A DNA stretch of 5,869 nucleotides from Endomicrobiia bacterium (GTDB taxonomy: Bacteria; Elusimicrobiota; Endomicrobiia; Endomicrobiales; Endomicrobiaceae). Where the stretch lies: positions 1 to 5,869 of the forward strand of contig WQUP01000081.1 in NCBI GenBank assembly GCA_009782015.1, written 5' to 3'. A model generated the notes under the pieces. The model saw only the letters and a program-made list of their open reading frames with translations, was not told where the DNA came from and searched no databases. Numbering within the stretch: the stretch's first letter is position 1; every line of letters begins with the position of its first letter. Positions 1 through 5,869 of the stretch are shown one piece after another. The translations under genes were made by a program, and so were the position numbers.

Positions 1-3000
1 CGACGAATTATATCAAAAAGGCAAACACCTGGATAAAGGCGTTAAAGAATTTGAAGAAAAAATGAAAGAGCTGCAGGACAAAATTAAAAGACTTCAGGAA
101 CTATTGGCTGAAAATAAAAACGTTCCGGCTCAAAGTAACCAGGCAGGAGAAGTCGAGAAAGGTGCCCAGGGGCTGCAGGATAACGTTTCGCAGATACAGC
201 AGTTGAACGAAGACGTCGGCAGTTCTTTACAAAGTCTGCAGGAACAGCTGGAGTCTTACAAACAGGAAATAGAACAGCTTAAACAGCAGATAGGGCAAAA
301 ACAGCAAGGCGGCAAGCAGGAGCAGTCCTCCTCTCTATCGCCGGGGAAAGGCCAGGGTAAGAGTGCGCCGCCGGCATCTTCCCCATCGTCTTCTTTACCT
401 AAGCAGCCGAAACAATCCAATCCCATAAGCCGGGGAGCGCAGCAGGTTGCAAAACAATTTCAGAATTTCGGAAATCAAACCAAGTCCGGCAGCGGCGGCG
501 GAGCCAAAGCCGGCGTAAAAGACAAAACGGCCGAAATACAATCTTCTTTAAGCGCCGCCGAAGCAAATGAAATGTTAAAAATTCTGGAACCTTTCAGGCG
601 GCCTGCGGCCGAACTGGCGCAGGAAATAAAAAGAGAAATGCAGAAGACCGTAAATGACGAATGGCTTGAAGGAATGGACAGCGGAGAACTGAGCGACGAT
701 TTTTCAAGGTTAGCCGACGGCAAAATATTCAAAAAAATGCTTGTAAAAGGAAGAGGCGAACACAGGGTAATGATAGTTATAGACGGCAGTGGTTCTATGG
801 GCGGCGTTGCCGTAAAAATCGACGGCAGTCTTGAAAGTAGCGGCGGCAGCGACAGCATGCTCGGCACAATGAAAATGCTTCTGACCGTGCTGCTGGCGTT
901 AAAAGAAATAGACGGAATAGAAATAGGCGTAATGATGTACGGAGACATAGCGAATCTTTTGGATATCTCGAAAGGCAAAGATCTTACCGACGAAGCGATT
1001 TACCGCATGTTTACAACATTGGCGAGAGGAAACGGCAACACCGAAGACGTTGCAACATTGCGTTCCGCCGTAGAAAAAATATCAGAAGGCGGAGAAGGAA
1101 TTTTCAAAAGCATTTTGCATATAAGCGACGGCGGAGGCGACGGAAGAGACGCCGTTCAGGAATTTTATAAAGAAAACGCGGAAAGCGGAGTGAAATTCGT
1201 CAGTTACGGGATAGGAAGCGGCACGTCAGCGCTAGAAGAAGGTTATACTCCGGACAAAGAAATAGAGGCTCTTTATCCCAGAGGGCTTGCCCCGACGGCC
1301 AAAACCGTGGCAAAAGCCGAAGATTTGCTCGGGGAAACGGCAAAATACATAGAAGATATGTTCAAAGAAGAGCGAGATGAGACAATAGCTTTTGGTAAAC
1401 GCGTCGGAGTTGTAATAGCGGTTGTTGTGGAAGAGCTCCTCCCAAGTATTTGGACTGGATTTGTAAAAGATCAAGCCGCAAAATACGGCGTTAAGTGGAC
1501 GGATAATATCGGAAAACTGTTTAAATATTTGTTTGAAGGCAGACACGGCAATTGGCTGTTAGACGACGGAGATATAAAAAGAAAAGGATATGATAAATAT
1601 CTGCCTTCCGTTGAAACCCAGAAAGCAGGCGGTTATATTGTCAAAGTAAGCAAGGCTCCTTTGGATTTGACTATTGTGCATGATGATACTTACATGTTTG
1701 CGACCGTAAGTTTAAACCCGGAAACAGGTTTGAAGGAAATAATAATACATCAGTCGGTTCTTGAATACATAAAAAATAACGGGCCGCCGCAAGGATATTC
1801 GGCGGAAACTTTTATAGAAGATCAGCTTATAGCTCATGAACTTGAAGAATATGATTATGTCGTTGTTAAGCAAAAAGGGATTTATAACAACTTCCACGCT
1901 CTTACCAAAGATAAATACGCGGCATTGTTTAAAGTTGGCGACGCAATAGCCGGAGGGGACGATTCAACCGGCGCTATAAATTATTTGGGTTATGCGGACA
2001 AAAACGGGCAGAAATATCTCAGAATTAAAATTCAGGGACAAACAAAGCCCGTTGAAGTTAAAGTAGACGACAGAAGCCTTAGGACTGTCACCCTGCGCCC
2101 TGCGATTTCACGCAGTGTAAACTCCGCCGCAGTGTCTATAGATAAAAAGGAAGTTAGCTCCATAGATTCTGCGACTGACGCGCAGAATGACAAACAAAAC
2201 AGGGTAAAACTTTACAAAAAAGAAAACGGACAGTGGAAAGAATTTATCCCGGGAGAACTTGGCGTAATACCGGATTTAATAGGCTACTCCGTAGGAAATT
2301 CCAACCGCATAAACGCTTACAAATTTACCGCCGGCAACAGAGATTTATTAAAGCGCATGCTTACGGCGTACTCCAAGCCGGCAAGCGACGCCAGAAACAC
2401 AAATATATGGCTTGAGGGAGAAAAAGGCAGCGGCAAAAACGCGCTGTCTTTCGTGTTTGCCGGGCTCGTCGGCATTCCTATGCGTTTTGTAAGCCTGCAC
2501 GCGAACACGACTCAAAAAGACATAAGCGAAAGGACAATTCTTACGCAGGGAACGCAGGAAGTAGAAATGACTTTGGAAACCGGCGAAACTATAATAGCGC
2601 AAATTCCGGCAAGCATTACGAAACACGAGTTTTCGGAAATATATCAGGCCGCGCTAAACGGCGAACTTGTAATAATAGACGAAGCCGATAAAGTAAAATT
2701 GGAAGGAGTAATGTCTGCGTTAAATACGATTCTTACAAGGGAAAGAATAAGCGGATTGACTTATGACGACAGGTTCAGGGTGATAATGCTGAGCAACGAT
2801 CATTTGACAAACGACGTAAGCGGAAACGATTTAAACAGAAAAAACCGCGATTTGCTGAGCAGAATGACAAAAATCAAAGTTCCTTATCCGGAATTTGCAG
2901 AAGAATACGAAAGGATAATGGACGGCATATACGGCGATTTGGAAGACGGCAGCAAAGAAAAAGAGATGCTGTCAAACGTAATGTCGTTTCTTATTACTTT

Positions 3001-5869
3001 GGCGGACTGGTCAAGAAACGCCCAAAAAGGTATACCAAACAAATATAACGGACAAAAAATAGATTTCCCTAAACTTTCAAAATCTATATCCCCTAGAGCG
3101 GTAATAAAGATAGCGAAACATCTGCATCCGGACAACTATTTCAACGATATGGAATATATGGGAAGCCTGATTGACGCGGCTTTCGGGACCGACCTGCTGA
3201 ACGATAAAGAAAGAGAAAAATTCAACGGCTTTTTATCGCAATTCGGAACTTTTAAAAGATTTAACCATGACGCGCAGTTTGCCATGGGTTATGACAAGCT
3301 TGAAGACGCCGATTTTGAATATATGATTGAAAACGGAGCTGTTTATGCAGCGTTAGGCAAAGGCGCGTGGAAAGTGAAAGTAAAAACGGCAATAGAGCCC
3401 GCAAAAATAGAAGAAGCAAGAAAACGTTTAAAATCGCAGTATCAGCTGCCGGGCAACATGGTTTTATTCTGGGAATGGATGAAAGATATAAATCTCGGAG
3501 ATAATATAATGGTGTTAGGCGTGCCAGGAACCGGAAAAACCGTTCTTACAAGCTATCTTCTTAATACGGTTTTAGGTTTTGACGCTCAGTCAATGCAGAT
3601 GAATGTAGAGTCAAGCGGAACGGATTTAATCGGTGCGTGGAGCTTAGTAAACGGAGTGCAGGTATTTCAGGAAAGCTCTTTAGTGCAGGCCATGAGGGAA
3701 GGCAAACCAATAATAATAGACGAGGCGGACAAACCCCGCGACGAAACGGCATTGGCAGTTTTAAACAATATTTTACAGGACGGATTTATAGTTTTGCCCA
3801 ATGACGGCAGAAGCGAAGAAGAAAGAACTGTTTATGCCAAAGAAGGATTTTTCGCGGTGACTGCCGGCAATTTGCCAAACAAAGGCGGCACGGCGTCCAC
3901 AAGGATAAGCGGCGAAGTAACGGACAGGCACAGCGTTTATGTGCTTGAGCCGCTATCCGAAGAACAAACGGTTGAAATGATGAAACGATATGCGCAAGCA
4001 AACGGCTATAAAATGCCAAAAGGATTTATAGAGAATTTGACGAAATTTCATTTTGAAATAATGAACGACGGCAAAATAAAAGAAAAACCAAGCATAAGAA
4101 CGCTTGAAAAAACAATAGGAACATTAGCCCGCAATCCGATACGGTTTAACGATGTAAAAAATGTATACCTAGAAGGTTTCTCCTTGAGTAACAATAGTTT
4201 GGCAAAAAAATTTGATGCGGCTGCAATCCGTAGTTTTGCCGAACAAAGTTTGAATAAAAACATTTATATTAATGATTTAGGCAGGTTTAAAGAAGCGCTT
4301 CCTAAGATGCTTACAGCTGACGGATTGAAATTAAATTTAAGAGAGTTATGCGATTACAATGGCGGGTCGGATTATTATATTGTGAAGGATGAGTTTAAGA
4401 TAACGGTATTAGAGCCTATATATGCTTTTTTTGATGAGATGGAAATGAGCGGATATGATAATGCTGCGATAGAAAAAATTCGCAAATCTTTAGAGAAAGA
4501 TTATGCGCACAGTCATTTTGCCGAAGATAACGGGCCCAGTACTTTAGATGAATTTCAAGAGAATACCAAGACAATCGTTTCGGATTTAAAAATATTAGTT
4601 GAAGATTTCGAAGCGTATATTCAAAAATATTCTCAAGATAAAAAAACAGATTTTAATGTTTCCGTAACGGATAAAAACGGCAGGAAATACTTAGATATTA
4701 GCGGCGTGTCCGCGCCGATAGATATCCGCAGAGACGACCCGCGCAGAGTGAAGCTGTTTTTAAGCGGGGAAGACAACGCGAAAGAAGTTTTCCCTCAGGA
4801 TCTGGCCGAGATCCCCGAAACTGTTTATTACCAGATTGGCGAAGGCGAAAAAGTCCCTTTTGTTTTTACAAACGGCAATAAAGAATTATTGCAGCGCATG
4901 CTTGCTACTTACGGAAAACCCGAAAGCGACGCGAGAAACACAAACCTATGGCTTGAAGGACAGAAAGGCAGCGGCAAAAACGCTCTGTCTTATATTTTTG
5001 CTGGGCTGCTCGGAGCGCCTGTGCGCTATGTAAACTTGCACGCGAACACGACGCAAAAAGACATAAGCGAAAGAACGGTCTTAGACAAGGGATATAAAAA
5101 AGTAAAAGCCGTAACTCCGGACGGGCGGGAAATTGAAGTCGAAATTCCGGCTAACGCGACTATAAAACAATTCTCTGAAATTTACAAAGCGGCCGTATAC
5201 GGCGAACTTGTAATAATAGACGAAGCCGATAAAGTAAAACTTGACGGAGTATTGTCCGCGTTAAACACAGTGCTTACCAGAGACAATGTAAAAGGTTTAA
5301 CATACGACCCGCGTTTCAGGGTGATAGTGCTGAGCAACGAACACGAGACAAACGACGTAAACGGAAAAGATTTGAACCTTAAAGCAAGAGATTTTATAAG
5401 CAGGCTCACGAAAATAGAAGTGCCGTATCCTGCGAAAGATGAAGAAATAGCAAGGGTTATGGGCAGCGTATTCGGGGATTTGGTAAAAGACAGCAAGGAA
5501 TATAATGATGCAAAATCGGTAATCAGCGATATTGTAGATGTTGCCGCAAAGATAAGAGACAGCAAGGTGCTGAAAAAGCCGTTCTCGCCGAGAAGCGTAT
5601 TAAGGATAGCAAAGCATATAAAAGCGTTTCCTGTAGATAAAGAAAATTTACATAACTTGATAAATACGTCTTACGGAACTGAAGCATTGTCCGAAAAAGA
5701 ACAAGAAGAATTTAAAAAAATTATGTCAGGGTTACAAAACAACCAAACATTTGAAGATATGCAGGGTTTTGAAGATTTTTTTAAAAACTATAATCAACCG
5801 GAGCTAGGCGCCGGAGTTGAGATCGGGTACGATAAGAAAAATAGGAGAATTTATGTCAGAATTAATGAC
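1..5869 (+). CDS. Giant VWA and multi-AAA+ (MoxR/dynein-related) protein, partial at both ends
   Basis: One open frame, read from base 2, runs through the window for 1956 codons without a stop; base 1 is the third base of the preceding codon. No start or stop is visible, so the full protein exceeds 1956 residues. Domains in order: coiled coil and flexible tether (1-185), CobT/NorD-like VWA (186-456), possible metal-binding module (541-645), AAA+ A1 (770-1080), AAA+ B1 (1111-1378), AT-rich helical linker (1381-1545), AAA+ A2 (1618-1910), start of another module (1934 on). Walker A, Walker B, sensor 1, arginine and sensor 2 positions are recognisable in all three ATPase units, which rules out a chance open frame. 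Family knowledge points to an ATP-driven remodelling machine, akin to MoxR-VWA pairs or midasin. Substrate and cellular location are unknown: the N-terminus is missing and no membrane segment is evident. Only one cysteine (residue 1450) was found. Not recognised as a named gene. Confidence 0.97.
2..556 (+). other. Coiled coil followed by Gln/Ser/Pro/Gly-rich tether (residues 1-185)
   Basis: Residues 1-40 are rich in Lys, Glu and Leu with heptad-like spacing (for example KELQDKIKRLQELL), and residues about 62-104 form a second Gln/Glu/Leu-rich stretch (for example LQEQLESYKQEIEQLKQQ). Both read as coiled coils interrupted by a short break near 41-60. Residues about 101-180 are low complexity: Gln/Gly/Ser first, then Pro/Ser, then Gly/Lys with a GSGGG run near 163-167. 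This looks like a disordered tether joining an oligomerising or docking segment to the VWA part. No catalytic motif is visible. The true N-terminus lies upstream: ATG at base 62 is in frame but has no convincing ribosome binding site, and the frame stays open to the left edge. Confidence 0.75.
557..1369 (+). other. CobT/NorD-like helical lead-in and VWA domain with intact MIDAS (residues 186-456)
   Basis: Residues 186-220 are helical and lead into DSGELSDDFSRLADGKIF (226-243), which resembles the segment before the VWA domain in CobT and NorD, where a Gly-x-Leu-Asp turn is followed by a helix. The VWA core starts near residue 254. The MIDAS is complete by eye: D261-x-S263-x-S265 in the strand-end motif DGSGSM, a threonine at 347 in the loop GNGNTED, and D376 in ISDGGGDG. 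About 19 Gly/Ser-rich residues (267-285) are inserted between the MIDAS loop and the following helix. In known MoxR-associated VWA proteins this site binds a divalent metal and contacts the AAA+ ring or substrate. Here the domain is fused N-terminal to the ATPase modules, so it may act in cis. Confidence is high for VWA, lower for the specific CobT/NorD resemblance. Confidence 0.9.
1370..1621 (+). other. Connector of unknown function after the VWA domain (residues 457-540)
   Basis: This stretch joins the VWA domain to the possible metal-binding module. It contains a short hydrophobic run (VGVVIAVVVEELL, 468-480), an aromatic and basic region, and the acidic-basic string LLDDGDIKRKG (519-529). 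I recognise no domain. From about base 1500 the DNA becomes more AT-rich than the VWA and AAA+ segments (91 G/C in the 240 bases 1501-1740, about 38%), which continues into the next module. The hydrophobic run is too short and contains two Glu, so I do not call a membrane segment. Confidence 0.5.
1622..1936 (+). other. Possible metal-binding, zincin-like module HExxE-x15-H (residues 541-645)
   Basis: A beta-rich part (about 544-585) with phrases such as YMFATVSLNPETGLKEIIIH leads into a helix carrying H612-E613-L-E-E616, followed 16 residues later by H632-A. The arrangement of His, Glu, third ligand and downstream His is what one expects of a small metal-binding or metallopeptidase-like site: HE on a helix, with E616 where HExxH enzymes have the second His. 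From memory, comparable segments (HE..E followed by H..A) occur in very large proteins of Omnitrophota and relatives, but I cannot confirm this here. If active, it would place a hydrolase next to unfoldase-type ATPases; it could equally be a non-catalytic structural domain. Function is an inference. Confidence 0.4.
1982..2203 (+). other. Beta-hairpin linker with D-K-N-G turn plus Ser/Asp-rich insert (residues 661-734)
   Basis: Residues 661-690 contain ADKNGQKYLRIKI followed by a PVEVKVDD strand. This is a short beta unit that recurs before module A2 (residues 1551-1579, TDKNGRKYLDIS, ending in RRDD) and, more loosely, at the right edge (YDKKNRRIYVRI, 1943-1954). In this copy about 44 extra residues (691-734), rich in Ser, Asp and Val, separate the hairpin from the start of the A1 repeat; before A2 the repeat follows almost at once. 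The hairpin probably packs against the base of each AAA+ unit or joins neighbouring modules; that role is inferred. Confidence 0.55.
2204..3241 (+). repeat. Coding direct repeat, copy 1 (module A1 unit)
   Basis: Residues 735-1080 match residues 1583-1910. The repeat begins at RVKLY/RVKLF and runs past sensor 2 to the EREKFNGFLS/EQEEFKKIMS region. At the DNA level bases 2658-2698 are identical to 5199-5239 (41 bases, around Walker B), and bases 2496-2532 match 5037-5073 with a single difference at 2512/5053. Copy 1 carries about 15 extra residues before sensor 2. Confidence 0.9.
2309..3241 (+). other. AAA+ module A1, Lys-Asn Walker A variant (residues 770-1080)
   Basis: Motifs in order: Walker A GEKGSGKN (806-813), Walker B ELVIIDEADK with D893-E894, sensor 1 RVIMLSN with N932, a probable arginine finger in LLSRMTKIKV (R954), and sensor 2 in SPRAVIKIAKH (R1032). 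A charged, beta-hairpin-like segment lies between HANTTQKDISER (833-844) and Walker B, as expected for helix-2 insert dynein-related and MoxR-type ATPases. The usual Thr/Ser after the Walker A lysine, which helps hold Mg2+, is Asn813. The torsin AAA+ family has the same Lys-Asn ending, and those proteins depend on partner activators. A1 is followed by canonical module B1 and is duplicated as A2. It may bind ATP and hydrolyse it poorly or only with a neighbour's help; that is inferred. Confidence 0.9.
3332..4135 (+). other. AAA+ module B1, canonical MoxR/dynein-related ATPase (residues 1111-1378)
   Basis: A beta-hairpin lead-in (1111-1133) precedes the ATPase core. Walker A is the textbook GVPGTGKT (1173-1180). 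The GTDLIGAW segment (1206-1213) matches the DLxG motif of the dynein-related/MoxR clade and is followed by a short helix-2 hairpin. Walker B is PIIIDEADK with D1240-E1241, sensor 1 is FFAVTAGN with N1290, a probable arginine finger is in EVTDRHSVYVL (R1309), and sensor 2 is in PSIRTLEK (R1366). All catalytic positions are present, so this unit should hydrolyse ATP. It resembles module A only at the level of the superfamily, so the chain alternates two ATPase types. It follows A1 directly and is separated from A2 by an AT-rich linker. Confidence 0.93.
4142..4636 (+). other. AT-rich helical linker of unknown function (residues 1381-1545)
   Basis: No family is recognised. The protein reads as mostly alpha-helical and acidic, with phrases such as RFKEALPKML (1428-1437), YAFFDEMEM and IEKIRKSLEKDY, ending in a likely helix TKTIVSDLKILVEDFEAYI (1522-1540). 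It holds the only cysteine seen in the window (C1450). The DNA is visibly more AT-rich: 161 G/C in bases 4201-4680 (about 34%) against 136 in bases 2401-2700 (about 45%). Codon choice shifts too, with more GAT, AAT, TAT and TTT. There is no equivalent between A1 and B1. It could be a divergent spacer, a substrate-binding insert, or a segment acquired from elsewhere. Confidence 0.6.
4652..4738 (+). other. Second D-K-N-G beta-hairpin linker (residues 1551-1579)
   Basis: TDKNGRKYLDIS (1556-1567) followed by a short strand ending RRDD repeats the hairpin found before module A1 (ADKNGQKYLRIKI, from 665). The spacing to the A-module repeat is nearly zero here, compared with about 44 residues in the first copy. 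The match supports the view that hairpin plus ATPase was duplicated as one unit. Confidence 0.55.
4748..5731 (+). repeat. Coding direct repeat, copy 2 (module A2 unit)
   Basis: This is the partner of the copy starting at 2204; the core offset is 2541 bases. The Walker A coding DNA is also nearly identical: 2423-2450 against 4964-4991 differ at one base. The copies are in the same orientation and frame, so they are an in-gene module duplication, not a mobile element. No terminal inverted repeats or target duplications are seen. Confidence 0.9.
4853..5731 (+). other. AAA+ module A2, duplicate of A1 with the same Lys-Asn Walker A (residues 1618-1910)
   Basis: Each motif of A1 recurs exactly 847 residues later through the core: Walker A GQKGSGKN (1653-1660), Walker B ELVIIDEADK with D1740-E1741, sensor 1 RVIVLSN with N1779, arginine in FISRLTKIEV (R1801). 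Sensor 2 is SPRSVLRIAKH (R1864); its offset is 832 because A1 has about 15 extra residues before it. Over 100 ungapped core residues (803-902 against 1650-1749) I count 66 identities. Most differences fall in the hairpin between SERT and FSEIY, while the surrounding motifs are nearly invariant. Asn1660 replaces the usual Walker A Thr/Ser, as in A1, so the change is conserved rather than a chance mutation. The segment after residue 1934 looks like the lead-in of another B-type module. Confidence 0.9.
5801..5869 (+). other. Start of a probable second B-type module, cut by the window edge (residues 1934-1956)
   Basis: ELGAGVEIGYDKKNRRIYVRI (1934 on, shown in part) sits at the same place after A2 as the hairpin lead-in of B1 sits after A1 (ENGAVYAALGKGAWKVKVK, from 1110). 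Both have a short strand, a Lys/Gly/Asn turn and a second basic strand. This suggests the A-B pairing continues to the right. Only about 23 residues are visible, so the assignment rests on position and pattern. Confidence 0.4.

Noticed and set aside
62..64. ATG as a possible start of the giant gene
   Set aside because: The frame is open and coiled-coil-like upstream to the window edge, and no good ribosome binding site precedes it.
475..978. 167-codon open frame on the minus strand
   Set aside because: It lies opposite the tether and VWA coding region, is Ser/Pro/Ile-rich low complexity with no domain, and the sense frame has a complete MIDAS. It is a shadow of the sense codon bias.
1403..1468. 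Hydrophobic run (residues 468-489) as a membrane segment
   Set aside because: The uninterrupted hydrophobic part is only about nine residues and is followed by two Glu; a buried strand or helix is more likely.
2233..2415. Short + strand open frame in another phase; a similar one lies at 4836-5033
   Set aside because: Both overlap the two A-module copies in alternative phases and encode basic, motif-free peptides.
5182..5565. 127-codon open frame on the minus strand opposite module A2
   Set aside because: Ser/Leu/Thr-rich, without a recognisable motif, and antisense to intact Walker B and sensor motifs.
2204..5731. Repeats as an insertion sequence, transposon or CRISPR array
   Set aside because: The two copies are in-frame coding AAA+ modules without transposase, terminal inverted repeats or regular short spacers.

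Overview
The whole window lies inside one very large protein-coding gene on the + strand. Reading codons from base 2 gives 1956 consecutive sense codons and no stop, so both the start and the end of the gene are outside the window. I see no intergenic DNA, RNA gene, promoter, terminator, CRISPR array or mobile element. The work here is therefore domain annotation of one giant protein; residue n below starts at base 3n-1.

Layout from N to C: (1) a coiled-coil segment and a Gln/Ser/Pro/Gly-rich flexible tether (residues about 1-185); (2) a helical lead-in and a von Willebrand factor A (VWA) domain with an intact metal-ion-dependent adhesion site (MIDAS), in the style of CobT and NorD (about 186-456); (3) a segment with a possible metal-binding motif, HExxE-x15-H (about 541-645); (4) AAA+ module A1, with an unusual Walker A ending in Lys-Asn; (5) AAA+ module B1, a canonical MoxR/dynein-related ATPase; (6) an AT-rich helical linker of unknown function (about 1381-1545); (7) AAA+ module A2, a clear duplicate of A1; (8) the first residues of what looks like a second B module at the right edge. 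Modules seem to be added as A-B pairs, each AAA+ unit preceded by a small beta-hairpin with a D-K-N-G-like turn.

Known relatives suggest how the parts cooperate. MoxR-type AAA+ ATPases usually work with a separate VWA protein (CobS-CobT, NorQ-NorD, RavA-ViaA): the ring uses ATP and the VWA domain grips the substrate or metal-dependent partner. In eukaryotic midasin (Rea1/Mdn1), dynein-like AAA+ modules and a MIDAS domain sit in one chain. This protein is also single-chain, but the VWA domain comes before the visible ATPase modules, and non-identical ATPase types alternate. A remodelling or unfolding machine is a reasonable inference; the substrate cannot be read from the sequence.

Organism: bacterial is most likely. 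GC is moderate (about 45% in AAA+ segments, about 34% in the linker, by hand counts), with heavy use of ATA for Ile and AGA/AGG for Arg. Very large modular proteins with this codon style fit lineages such as Elusimicrobiota or Omnitrophota, but this is a weak guess from memory.
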